From the NCBI GenBank assembly GCA_916613615.1, contig OU744725.1, forward strand, positions 58,722,575-58,786,574: a DNA stretch of 64,000 nt. The letters are read 5' to 3'. The stretch is from Steromphala cineraria (lineage: Eukaryota > Mollusca > Gastropoda > Trochida > Trochidae). Under the pieces are notes generated by a model. It did no database searches and was not told the origin of the DNA. It saw only the letters and a list, made by a program, of their open reading frames with translations. Below are positions 35,360-47,339 of the stretch, piece by piece (the stretch's first letter is position 1; every line of letters starts with the position of its first letter). The position numbers were made by a program, and so were the translations under genes.

Positions 35360-35775
35360 TGTAATATAATCACGTCATATGAAGCTGAGCCTAAGGAAAA
35401 TTCAATTACATGTCTCTGCCAAAGGCAAAATTCATATTGATATTCCAGATATGCCTCTCTGATGTGGGACAATGACAAGGAAACATACAAGTTATGATTA
35501 TTACCGAGGCCTAAGTTAATAGTTTTAATGTCTTGACCCATTTCTACTATATGCCTATCAATAAACATCTTAACAGGAAAAAAAATTTCTTGTCCTTATT
35601 ATCGTAAATACCATGCATTGTCAGTGATGCTGGAGTTATCTAGTGACGTACTAACGAAAACCAGATTACATGATAATATAATCACGTCATCCAGAGCCGA
35701 GGCTAAGGAAAATTCAATTTCACGTCTTCGCCGAAAGCAAATGTCATATGAATGTGCCAGATATTGCCTAGATTT
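35360..35775. repeat. Two copies of a 'taatcacgtcatatgaagc' block
   Basis: Blocks at about 35362-35460 and 35675-35775 share 'aatataatcacgtcat', 'ctaaggaaaattcaatt' and 'cgtctt/tgtctc'. Further copies are at about 37450-37540 and 47275-47340. Together with the exon-like modules they suggest decayed kilobase-scale duplications. Confidence 0.7.
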
Positions 35776-35982
35776 GGTGTGACAATGGCTTTTATATACA
35801 TTTATAACTAAGTCATATTAAGTTATAAACAAGCCACAAGTTAAGATATTTGAAATTTCTTGAACTAATATTAAAAATCATCAAAACATCATTAAGACCG
35901 TTGGTTTGAAACATTAAGTGTAAAACTTACACTCACCTTTTCTTAAAAAAACTAAGGTTTAGCTCACATCTTGGCTGCTAAT

Positions 35983-36148
35983 GCTTCTATGCCAAAACAG
36001 AAATAGAGACTACAACAGTCTGTCACCTCCAGTAGATCTGGGGTTTGATTATATCCATACATTGGCCGGTATTATCCCAATTGTCTACTACCATCAGGTT
36101 AATGGGAGCAGCGATCGTCACTTATAGGTTTGACTGATTTGGTGTCCA
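35983..36148 (-). repeat. Exon-like module, copy 2 of 4
   Basis: Same block (APINLMVVDNWDNTGQCMD). It has an in-frame TAA near its start, the presumed acceptor AG is changed to AT, and the donor-like CTGGAG|GTGACAGAC is kept. Confidence 0.5.
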
Positions 36149-37095
36149 GTACTCGCCTTACGTAAAAAGGCAGTTACTAACTAGCCCTTGTAAATATAAA
36201 GCGTTATAGGAGTTTCAAACTGACAAAGTGTTTCTGAACTATTGCTGGTTTTGTCTAATGACCACCATATTGACGTTTTACTTATGCTTTCCATCAAATC
36301 AGAGACAGCATTAAACATACGAACTATCTTCATGTGAATTGCACATTTGATAAAACTTGGGGTCATTTGTTTGAGGTTATTTCAACAATACTTATGCTGA
36401 TAAATATAAATTATATATTGTTTGTTCACTTTGATACAAAGTACACAGGTTTAATTCCAAATACATCCCTTCAACGGAGAATTGAGAGTGTTTTATATGT
36501 TTACAATAACAAGTCTTACTGCTCAATCAAACGTTGCTAAAGCTCTTAAATCAATATTATGTTCCCTGGTCATGACGCCAGAATAAAATCTAAAAATGAC
36601 GAATCAACATATGTGATAAAAAATTAATGATATCTGTCAAACTAAATCATTAACCGCGCCACTCCAAACTTCCTGAATAATTGTCAATGACAATGATAAT
36701 GAAGGAGATCAATGGCATTTGATGCTTTTTCTTATAATGTATTGAGTCGTTGCCAAGGAATAAAATTCTCATCAACAGCTTAGAACTTATTTTTCGAATA
36801 AAATGTAGGTATTATTTTAGCATATAATTATATATCACACAAAGAGATGAAAATTGCATCGAAGACATTATATGAATTATCCAATATCTTCATTTGGCAA
36901 CAACAGAAAACATGAAAACATCTTCACAAGTCTTTAGCTTGCATTTGAAAATGTAGGCGATTTTAACTACGTCGATTTCCCACTAAATTCAAATCTGATA
37001 ACCTTCACCATGATAACTAGATAAACGGTGTATAATGGCATACAGTTATCATCGCAGTATATTTTGTGCAGCTCAATCAATGATATAATGTTCAG

Positions 37096-37323
37096 ATATG
37101 CTATTCCTTTTTCTTACATAAAGTGAATTAAAAGTGTTCACACAAAAATGGCTGCCAATGGATTTTATGTGAATCCTCATACTTTGTCCTCTGACTACGG
37201 ATGATTGGTTTGTGTTATGAGATTTATGACACTATCAAAATAATACATTTAGTATTAACGTATAATACTCAGTGAAAAATTGAAAATATAAAATTGTCAA
37301 AAAACGAGCTACAGCCCCTTTAA
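37096..37323. mobile_element. TTAA-flanked MITE, copy 7 (truncated)
   Basis: Only the right half remains: 'aaaatggctgccaatgg' through a mutated terminus CGAGCTACAGCCCCTTTAA. Left end missing. Confidence 0.88.
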
Positions 37324-38159
37324 GCCTACATTGAAAGGTGAAGAGAACACCATGATCGGAAAGCTAACAAGTCCCTGACCATGTAAATTAGATATAGTAG
37401 CTATTATTGCACACTACTATGACCGCGAACTTTTTCGCCTTCAAATGTTATCATAATCAAATCATATGAAGCCTGAGCTCAGGGAAATCTTATTTCATAT
37501 CTCAACCAATGGCCAATTATATATTGATGGAAGCTGATGTTAATGGATAAACTCGATTTCGAATGTGTTTCATTTGCAAATGTTCGTTTCTTATTGTACA
37601 CAAGTTAATCTTAAGTATCACTTCCGGGAGCATAATATAGATCGAAAGTAAATCTGTTATGAGATAAGACGTAATAAACGAGGTAAACTGTAATTACTTC
37701 GGTAAATTGTAATAAAAATGCGGTTAAATGTAATAAACTCAAGTGTGGTAAATTTTGATGGGGGGTTTCGGTTATAAGGCATCCGGTCTATAAAACAAGT
37801 GACGTCTCATATACTACAATTTCAATTCTGTACGTTCAACACATTTTGTATATTTACACGGCTTTGTCTGAAAGTGTTGAAAGTGTAAAAATACTTTCTG
37901 AAGTCATTCTTGAAGTAAACCATGCAAAGTTCAGTTCCCAAGAGAGCAGCCTTCCTGGTCAGATTTAAATAGATCAATTGACTCGCCTTCTACTAACAGA
38001 CAGTTCATACATATTACAGATCTAGACTCATGTGTCTTTCTTGGTATATTATCTTTCTACGACTTCTATCGTAGCGTTTAGAAAATGTTGATGTTTGTTC
38101 AATGATTTTAAGCTTTCACAATATGTAACCTATGCCATGTCTCTAGGAGATGAACTGTT

Positions 38160-38292
38160 AAAAACAAATATGAACCTAAATACTTTATAATTTAATGTTG
38201 GAATTGTACAACATGTACCTCAATGTATATGGGCCTGAGGCCTCACATGCAATAAACATCCTTTGACTTGTACTTTGACTTTGACTTTGACT
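38160..38292 (+). mobile_element. LINE 3' tail with (TTTGAC)n
   Basis: 'tatatgggcctgaggcctca' then 'caataaacatcctttgac' and a CTTTGA repeat to 38292. This is a non-LTR retrotransposon 3' UTR with simple-repeat tail; no coding part retained. Confidence 0.75.
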
Positions 38293-38343
38293 CATGTGTG
38301 TTTCTTGGCCAGTGGAACATAATTATCGGCTCATTGGAACGTT

Positions 38344-38568
38344 CTCAAATTTCAGGTTGAGCTCGTTATCTAAAGGAGTGGAACAAATAAGGGTTCATAA
38401 CAGATATTCTAATTTTGGAACTATTGTTTGCTAAAATTGGTCTTGTTCGAAGTTCACAATTTCAGGTTTAGCTCGTTATCGAAAGGAGTGGAACAAATAA
38501 GGGTTCATAAGAGATATTCTAATTTTGGAACTATTGTTTGCTATAATTGGTTACGAGTGAAGTTCAGA
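38344..38568. repeat. Two-copy tandem repeat, period 110 bp
   Basis: 'ttcaggttgagctcgttat' at 38351 and 'ttcaggtttagctcgttat' at 38461, followed by near-identical 'ggagtggaacaaataaggg' and 'ttttggaactattgtttgct' blocks. Confidence 0.88.
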
Positions 38569-39189
38569 ATCTTCAATTTTACTCAGTTATAGAAATATAG
38601 TTTTATTGATTGGGAAATGAAGAATCACGCGATGGTAAGTCTTAAGATAAACATTCTCACCATGTGCAACATAACCAAATCTTCGGAAGAACTATGTTCT
38701 TACAGTTAATATGAGCCATTATGCAGGGAGTATCTCTCCTTTAGTTGATGCCTTGTTGTGACGTTATTAGATTTCATGGCATCACTGTAGTGCCCAAAAC
38801 AATGATAAATACATACAAAGCTTCAAAAAGATCTAATTACTCTAAATAATCTCAAGTTATTCACGTTTTCATTTAAAACTTTGCTGAAACAAAATAAAAG
38901 CCCGTTAATAATATTATGGATTTTCAAAAAGAATATTGAACATTGAAACTGGTCGCTAAATGATTGTTTAAAACCTCTTTTATCATCTTCAAGTTAAGCA
39001 TTGCTTATTGACATGAAACAGACCAGTGTTTGTCAAACAAAGGAGTGAGATCTCTCAAAGATAAGATGCGTAAAGTACTAGAAGCATGAAGTTTAAGGTT
39101 TTCATGTACACATTTCATGACATTCATTTATAAAATTCGGTGACCTTTACATCGCAACATCAACATCGAACTTAAAGCTAGCTTACTAA

Positions 39190-39350
39190 GGCTTCTATGA
39201 TCAGACTGAAATAGAGACCATGACAGTCTGTCACCTACAGGAGATAAGGGGGTTTGATTATATCGATATATTGTAATCCAATAAGTCTGCTACCATTAGG
39301 TTAATGGGAGCAGAAACCGTCACTTCTAGGTTTAATTGTTTTGGTATCCA
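39190..39350 (-). repeat. Exon-like module, copy 3 of 4
   Basis: Same block (NLEVTVSAPINLMVAD) with a frame-breaking change in the middle; edge CTGTAG|GTGACAGAC kept. Confidence 0.5.
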
Positions 39351-39931
39351 AAATGTATTCAGTAAGAAAGAATTCCCTGTAGCTTGCATTTGAAAGTTTT
39401 AAAAATGTTTCTAAATGTCAATCCTGGCTACTGGCCATGATATTGATATTTACTTATACTTGATACGAAATAGATAATGTCAATTTTTAAATTAACTATA
39501 TGTGAATTCAATATGTAGATATAAATCAAACTGTTATGTAAAGGTATTTTTAAAACATATTTGGTGGTAAAAATATGTCATAGACAATTATTAAAACACT
39601 ACCATATCACTTTGATTTAAACAAATAAACATGCACTGATTTAATAACATATTATACATTAGCCAATGGTTGGACAAAGTCCATATATAATTATATAAGT
39701 AAAAATGTATGACCTTTTTTTATCATATATTGATACATTTCAAAGAAAACATTATTATGAAAATATTATTTAGTTGGAATCTTATACAAGTTATTGACAT
39801 GACACGATTTAAACATTACATAACAAAGTATAAATGAGGTTGTATTTAATATCAAATATAGAAACGTCATGAATAAGACAAAAGAACATTGGGTGTAACA
39901 GAGAATGTAAATGATCTTCACAATTCCTTAC

Positions 39932-39985
39932 CTTAGATAAGACGGTGAAGAGTATCTCGTCTCTTACACTGTTTACAAACGACAT
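39932..39985 (-). CDS. Candidate first coding exon (18 codons)
   Basis: On minus: ATG then SFVNSVRDEILFTVLSK, ending AAG|GTAAGG, a strong donor. The frame is open a little further upstream. It lies just beyond copy 3 of the exon-like modules on the same strand. No downstream partner exon could be proven, and the product is not recognised. Confidence 0.28.
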
Positions 39986-40007
39986 GACGTTGACAACAAG
40001 AAATGGA

Positions 40008-40072
40008 GTGAGTGAGTGAGTTAGTGCTTAACGCCGCTTGGGCAATATTTCAGCCATTAGCGGTGGGTCAAG
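40008..40072. repeat. (TGAG)n-linked mollusc repeat block
   Basis: 'gagtgagtgagtgag' followed by 'ttaacgccgcttgggcaat' and 'atttcagccattagcgg'. Its inverse with a long (ACTC)n tract is at 52866-52997. Confidence 0.8.
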
Positions 40073-40800
40073 AAATGGATAAGCTTGTATGATGGCACAT
40101 GACTTTCACTGTGGTTTTGGTTGTAAGTTTCTGATATCGATGGTCCTTTAGGTTATCTCCTATTTATTGAATTTTGGTCCGATTTTCCCTAGGTTGGTCG
40201 CAAAATTTTGCAAAAAATACAAGGAAAACAGTACAGTTACTTTTTGTTTAAAATGAACTCTGATAATGGATTTATAATGGCAATCTAAATTAATTTAAAT
40301 CAACAGCTGTTCATATTAGGTCATACTATTTTTATTAATAAATATGATACTGTCGATCTAGATAATTATAGATTGCCTTAATGGGAAACGTCAGTAAAAA
40401 GTTAACTAATCAAATTTACCCTACTAGCTTCTTTGTGGGAAAACTTCCATCACAATGATATTTTCATTTGATCTTTTTCATATTCAAAATATGTTTTAAT
40501 TAATTTGCAGTTCTCTCATGCTACTGACGTAAATCAGCCCATGAGGTTTTCTATTTTAATTAAAGGGCAAATACGTTCCAAAGCGATAAGGATATTACAA
40601 TGAAACTCAATCTTCATCTTTTTATAATTAGCCATAACATTCTAGAAACTTCATCGTCCAGTTCAAGAAAGGAAATTCGTTATAACAACATTTTGATTTG
40701 GCCTTAAGACAGGCCTTACTTTCAAACATAAAAGTTGAAGTAAAACACAATTAGGACTATGTCTATGACCTATTCATCTCAACATCAACGTTCAACTTTC

Positions 40801-40880
40801 ATCAGATTCAGATTCAGATTCATTTATTACTCAAATCGCCACCAACGGTGGTACAAGAGCATAAAATAATACAATATATA
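40801..40880 (-). mobile_element. LINE or SINE 3' tail, minus strand
   Basis: On minus: 'ccaccgttggtggcgatttg', 'agtaataaatgaatctgaat' and a (TCTGAA)n tail. Same family as 52364-52430. Confidence 0.65.
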
Positions 40881-41179
40881 CAAATTGATCAAGACAGCAG
40901 AGACAGTCTGAGTTTTTCATAGAAGCCTTATTGATGTGATATTAACAAACATATGGAGATATATACACATGCATATAGAACTACAAAGATTAGAACATTA
41001 CATATCGTTCTATTTGAGAATCATATAACTAGCAATTCTTAAAAATAATGTTAATACATTTAGCAAGTTTTTTCAATACATTTATGTTATTATTAGTAAG
41101 CAATCGTTTAAATTTTATAAGGCTCGGCCATTTTAAATAGTTATTATCAATAAGCAAAGATAGTTCAATGTTGAGAGCT

Positions 41180-41350
41180 TCAAGCCTGCTAAGCCAGAGA
41201 CAAACCTACATAACAGTCAGTCACCTTCAGGATATCTGGGGATTGATTATATCCATACATTGTCCGTTGTTGTCTCTAAAGTCGACAACCATCTGGTTAA
41301 CTTGTGCAGCGACCGTCGCTTCTGGGTTCTTGGCCCCAAACACATTGAAT
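41180..41350 (-). repeat. Exon-like module, copy 4 of 4
   Basis: Same block (EATVAAQVNQMVVDF, NNGQCMDIINPQIS) with a TGA just before the edge CTGAAG|GTGACTGAC. About 1.8-3.2 kb separates successive copies. Confidence 0.5.
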
Positions 41351-41850
41351 CAAATAGAACTAGTGACTCGTACCTCTCTGTGTTTCTGATCTGAGAACTG
41401 CTGTATATTATAAGATATAAGAGAGAAGATAAGATGTAAGGAATATTTGGATAACATTATGAACCATTCAGCTTATACACTAATCACAACAATTTGTTGC
41501 TTCGTTCTTAATCGAAACCAACATTTTGGTGACTATATATATTGTACATTTTAATTATTTTCATCATATTGTATGCCATAAATAAGGAAATATAAATTGT
41601 TATTACTTTAACGGTTTGGTGTATCATTTAATTCACTGTTTGTTATTTTTGTTGGTTTTTGTCTTTGCAACGTCCTTACCAAAGCACCATAAGAGAAAAG
41701 ACATTAATGTCACAAAAGGTCAGCAAAATTGCATGCATAATCAGTTTTTCTCAAATCACAACATCTTTTATAGAGAGAAAAGCTATATGAGACTAAAACC
41801 TCAACAATCCATTATCAAGGAAAAACTATTGTCAAATATTCGAAGTGGTC

Positions 41851-42195
41851 CATTCTCCCCCCACTGAGGCAGGTCAAGTCATGAAATGCTGATACAGCCT
41901 CTGTTATATTACGCCGAAACCGTGAGTTCCGGCAGTTTCCCCTGGCGGAAAAAAATGCACCACAATCCATTTGAATTTCTTTAACATATGACAACGCTGG
42001 TGGTTCAAGGATGGTTGGTATCACAATGCCTTTGTCATAATGTAGTAGCCAAAATGATGAATTTAGAACAGCGTCGCTGATTGCACAACTAACTTAGATT
42101 GCCTCCAATCAGGCATCTCCCATTCTATCCCACAAACTCGGCATAATAGAACAGAGGCTGTATCAACATTTCTTGACTTGATCTGCCGCTGTGGT
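41851..42195. mobile_element. CATTCTCTCCCCACAGAGGC element, copy b
   Basis: Left 'cattctccccccactgaggc', 'gctgatacagcctctgtta'; the inverse on the right ends near 'ctgccgctgtgg' (terminal bases lost). Same orientation as copy a. Confidence 0.88.
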
Positions 42196-42224
42196 CAGGT
42201 ATGCTTCAACAGGACTAGCTACTT

Positions 42225-42970
42225 ATATCAGCTGTCCTCATTTCAAGATGCACAAGAACCTAATAACAATGTGACAATACCTGTTTAATGAACATTTCAT
42301 CACTTTGATGATCTCTTTGTGATGCATTTGTACACTCCTCATATTCATATTTTAGACAAGCTATAAAGAGGTGATATTGTAATGATATGTTTCTTCAAAC
42401 AGTTATGTATAATATCAGCCTACATCATTGTAAGATGCACAAAAACCCAAAAACAGTGTGACAATCCCTGTATAATGAACAGATTAGCCCTTTGATGATC
42501 TCTTTGTGGTGCATTTGGATCCTTATTATCATGATTTAGACAAGCTATAAAGACGGGATATTGCAGTGATATGTTTCTTCAAACACTTATTTATAATATT
42601 AGCCTACCTCATTTCAAGATGCACAATAACCTAATAAAAATGTGACAATCCCTAATATTATATAATCAACAGTTAGCCCTTTGATGACCTATTTGTGATG
42701 CATTTGGACACTCCCCATTATCAAGTTTTAGACAAGCTATAAAGATGTGATATTGTAATGATATGTTTCTTCAAACAGTTATGTATATTCTCGACCTACC
42801 TCATTTCAAGAAGCACAAGAACCTAATAACAATACCTGCATAAAGAAAGGTTTAGCTCTGATGTCTCTGCGGTTGGAAACACCTGAATAGCATTTTTAGG
42901 CAAGCTATAAAGACATCATAGCTAATGATATAATAATGACATGTTTCTTCAAACAATTATCTATAAAATG
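42225..42970. repeat. Tandem repeat, about 185-bp unit, 4 copies
   Basis: Units begin 'cctacctcatttcaagatgc' at about 42234, 42420, 42602 and 42797 and contain 'tttgatgatctctttgtg', 'gacaagctataaaga' and 'atgtttcttcaaacag'. On minus each unit ends TTGAAATGAG|GTAGGC, resembling an exon end with a donor. A diverged copy is at about 49105-49255. Confidence 0.88.
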
Positions 42971-43429
42971 TCGTGACTTTATGTTGATAGAAAAGTTCAT
43001 CTCAACATGATTCGATAGCTGGATTATGAACTTGAATGTGGGTTTCCATATACTGTTGTCCGACTTAGTGTTAAACAGTTTCTTCAGACAAGAAGGACAT
43101 CCTAAAGTATAGTCGACCCAAATGACTCAAATGAAGTTTACCTCACTACGAGGTATAGTGATATCATGTGCTAAACATTCGTCTCTTATTTACACCATCC
43201 GTCGTCCATCTATTCAAAGATTGATAAATTGCATAAATGAATATCACTTTCGATTACCTTTATACACAAAATAGATTTAATTGGGATACAAGCAATATTC
43301 GATATCAAATTAGATATCAATTTAGCTTTATTGTAACATACAATATCAATATCTATTGATCAAAGTAAATTTCTTCCTTGCTCAGACAATGATTTTCATA
43401 ATTCTTTAAACCGAAGTACATGTTGTGAA

Positions 43430-43620
43430 CGCAATGACAATAACAAGTATAGCAATACAGCAAGCCAATCCTAGCATAGATGAGCGTACTTAACCTGGTT
43501 ACTATCCAGACATCTCATCAGTCTCTCAATGACAGGTCTGGAAGTACTTTATCGCTAGCTTCCTGAGATAGTTTCGCTTTATAGGAAGATATCTATCTAA
43601 CTACGTTACTGCAAGTAGGA
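43430..43620 (-). repeat. Copy of a repeat inverted relative to 54425-54830
   Basis: Reverse complement contains 'caggaagctagcgataaagt', 'cttccagacctgtcattga' and 'gatgagatgtctggat'. It matches two direct copies 11 kb away. On minus a short frame EASDKVLPDLSLRD runs to a double stop TGATGA present in all three copies. Confidence 0.8.
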
Positions 43621-44264
43621 TATGTGAATGTGAGTTAAATGATCGGCCTACAAGCGTCCTCAAACTATCCTTTAATGAATAGACGAGACAAAAGTGATTG
43701 AATTAACCGGGTCATTTCAATGGTTTTTTATTTTACAGATAAGGAAAGTATTTGAAGGAGGATAAGACACCCAATAAGTAAATAAGCGAAGATAAAAATT
43801 ATGACATTTTCTTCATTATTTATAGCAGAAGCCTTTCGGTTCCTTCGTGCTTTCTGATCTAAATTAGACAAATATAATCAAATACTCTTATAAAAAAATT
43901 GAACCTTGACAGTAGGAATGTGTCAGTGAATCAATATCAAACAACAGATCCACGAATGAAACCTTGCTAAGGAAATTCAAAAATATAAACGACATCTGCA
44001 TTTTAGTTAGCAATGTTCACATGACAATACATCATGTCATATCGCCTGTCTGCAGATAAATTAGGAATTCAGCTTTCTTTGTGAGGCATAATGATGGCAA
44101 ATAGGGTCGTCGAATGATGATAAATAGTCTCTCTCTTACCTATTGTGAACTTTTTATTTCCAAAATTCTATTTTTCGCCGGGACCTTTCCAAAATATGTT
44201 TTAGACACTGTGAGAAAGAAGAGTGTACGCGTAATCACTAATTGTTGATTAACATTATGATTGT
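43621..44264. other. AT-rich DNA, no gene seen
   Basis: Nothing recognised on either strand. Confidence 0.5.
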
Positions 44265-44609
44265 CATTCTCTCCCCACAGAGGCAGATCAAGTCAAGAAA
44301 TGTTGATACAGCCTCTGTTCTATTACGCCAAGTTTGTGGGATAGAATGGGAGATGCCTGATTGGAAATAAAATTAAAGTTAGTTGTCCAATCAGCGATGC
44401 TGTTCTACATTCATAATTTTGGTTACTAAATGATATGAACCTCTATTTCGATGCAAGAAACGTTGTAATTTGTTAAAAAAAAAATAAAATGGATTGTGGT
44501 GCAATTTTATCCGCCAGGAGAAACTGCCGGAACCCAGGGATTTCGGCGTAATAGAACAGAGGCTGTATCAACATTTCATAACTTGATCTGCCTCTGGGGA
44601 GAGAGAATG
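44265..44609. mobile_element. CATTCTCTCCCCACAGAGGC element, copy c
   Basis: Best preserved copy: CATTCTCTCCCCACAGAGGC, 'tgttgatacagcctctgtt' and exact-type inverse ending GAGAGAATG; 345 bp, opposite orientation to copies a and b. A solitary terminus 'cattctctccccacaaagg' lies at 44708-44730. Confidence 0.93.
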
Positions 44610-45360
44610 TACATTTGCATGACAGTGAATTATATTCTTATGTTAATAATTCATGGAAGTGTGAAAAAAAAGAACGCGTTTTATGCATGGCTATGTCTGC
44701 GTTGATCCATTCTCTCCCCACAAAGGCAGGTGAAAGTGTTATAATGTCAGCCTTCTGATGGCAGTGTCTTGTGAACCATGTCTAATGAAACTAGCGGACC
44801 GACAACTACTTAAATCTACACTCTATGCAGTTCAACCACATATGTTTTATACTTTCTTTTAGCTTTTAGAATTGGCTGTTGAACTTTCTAAATACCACTC
44901 CTCTTGTTAACAATGTATAATCGTTTATCTATCAGAGCGTGAAGTGTTCTGACATTCAAATCTGTGAACTGTTTCGACATTCAAACAACTTACCCTAAAT
45001 ACAAGTATGATACATTGAATGCCAAAACTTGTAATTGCCACCATCATCTATAGTGTTGTCCTCTTAAAAGGCCATGGGATACATATAATTGATAGTTATT
45101 GATAATTCTCATAACTATAACTGTGGTTCAGACAAAATATACATAACCGCAAAGTCCAAGGAGAACTTAAGACGCTACATCACACCTGGGGAAGTGTTGA
45201 AAAAATGGCAAAAAACAGAACAGAGTGGCGTTCTTTTGTTGCTGTCCTACATACCAGCAGACATAGCAGGCAGTAGGTAAGTAGGTATACATATCCAACA
45301 AAATTGAATATCAGTGTCACCAAAATATCGATGGAAAGACACTTACTTGATGACACCATA

Positions 45361-46691
45361 CCATTTGAACTAATCAAGCCCCAGACAAACATTATATTTA
45401 ATAACAGTGTGACATTCCTCTAAGTCAATAGAACATACTGTAAGACAAGAAAACTAGACCGTTGGATGATAGAGAAGATATATTTGCATGATTTATAAGG
45501 CACATTTGGATATGATGTATATGGTATGATGCATTTGATACTATACATCTGCTGAACAAACAATGCTTTGTGTAAGATTGTGTATAGAACAATCATAGTT
45601 TTCTGTCATTTAAAAATGTCCTCAAATAATAATGTTTAGTTAAAATCATCGTATAAATTTGTGAAGAGGGTTTTGTTAAATTGTATATATACCATATAAA
45701 CATTTATTGTATGTCCTCAAATGGCATTCCACAAAAAAAGGCATGAGGCCATAACATTATTTTAACACATTTTCACCAAGTGTAGGTAAACATAAACAAC
45801 AATGGCTACCATTATGTATGTCTAACCTTTCGAATGACATTTTCATGAGAATTGTTTTAGTTTTAGCGTTTTTGTCCTTCGTGTTGCAGTACATTCCTGT
45901 CATGTATGTTTCAATAAACTAGTGTTTTGGAAGTTAAATATATTTCTTCTTCATCTACTTAAAACTTATAAACCGTTACGTTAGACGATGGTTAACTTAA
46001 TTGATCTAAGAAAATTTCATTTTACATTACAAGTTCGAAAACGTTTGTCAACGTTTGGGAACGGATCACATCATGTCATAAAATGACGATAAATGTAATA
46101 TTTTGATTATCTTGAGACAAGACCAAAATATCCTAAAGCTTTAAGTATGCCTTGTTGGAACATAATAATAAAATGGAAATGTTAATTCAATACACAATAC
46201 GTACATGGATGTACCATTCAAATTAATATATCATGTGAATTCATAAATAAAAAAAGCATCATCATGATGACTATCATTTATAATACCTTTATTGTTAACC
46301 ATCATTTATTATGCATTGGTTTCTATCAATGGTTTGTAATTTTAACCAAAACATAATAAGGCTGATTATGACATCACGTTTCTCTTATTGGATTTGAACA
46401 TCCTCAAGTGCTGTCTTTAACTTCTCTTCAAGTCGAGAAGTCTCACCACTCAAGACAGTAAGTCCATTATCTATCCTTTCCTTGGACGGTTATATACTGA
46501 TATTGGGTCTTCTACTGCAGACACTCTAGTGTCCTGGAGGCAGGAAAAGATATATACTTACACCAAGGTCAGGCTATCTTGTCATTTGTAAATGGAAAAA
46601 GGAAAATTGTCTTCACGGTTGAAACCTGTTTGACACTTGTATAACTGGTGCATATTGCTAGTTGATTTAATCAATATACATTCAAGATCAA
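45361..46691. other. AT-rich DNA, no gene seen
   Basis: Low-complexity AT-rich sequence with no exon, LINE or MITE signature noticed. Confidence 0.5.
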
Positions 46692-46949
46692 TATAGATGG
46701 AATTGAAATTCATCCTTTGATTTAGGGTTTTATGTTTTTACAAAATACAACCTAATGGCAAAATACGTATGTTGAAACTAATAACACCGAAGAGGGTTCT
46801 AGTTTAATAAAAGGAAGCAAATATAGATGGAATTGAAATTCATCCTTGATTTGGGGTTTTATGTTTTTACAAAATACAACCTAATGGCAAAATAAGTATG
46901 TTGAAACTAATAACACCGAAGAGGGTTCTAGTTAATTAAAAGGAAACAA
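46692..46949. repeat. Recent 129-bp tandem duplication
   Basis: Two nearly identical copies starting 'atatagatggaattgaaatt', each ending 'gaagagggttctagtt' plus 'aaaaggaa'. Very few differences. Confidence 0.92.
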
Positions 46950-47339
46950 ATATACATAAAAGCTTTTAACCCGAAAATTGCCTGCAGTAGTAAGACAGGT
47001 CTCATGGGGTACATTGTACAGACACTTCTTTGGTTGACTAATTGCGTTCACTCAAATTAAGTGCAATGTCAAGCTCAGACATAGGCCAATTAGCTTAATA
47101 GATACAGTATATACATAAACAAAAGTCAAAGACTCCTTGAAAACCAAAGTCTCCTTTAAAACTTGCTAGTTATATCCTAATTGGTCGATCTGCTTTTCTA
47201 TTTCCAGGAATTACAGCAACAGTATAATGTCAAACAGCTATCATTGAAGCTCTTTTATTCTGTCTTTGAATAGAAATATAATCACATCATATGAGGCCGA
47301 TGCCCAGGAAAATTTGATTTGTTGCCTAAACCATGGGTA

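Noticed and set aside
45089..45280. Plus-strand exon ending at GTAAGT near 45275
   Set aside because: The donor lies in a GTAGGTAAGTAGGT simple repeat, the peptide has no family resemblance and no partner exon was found.
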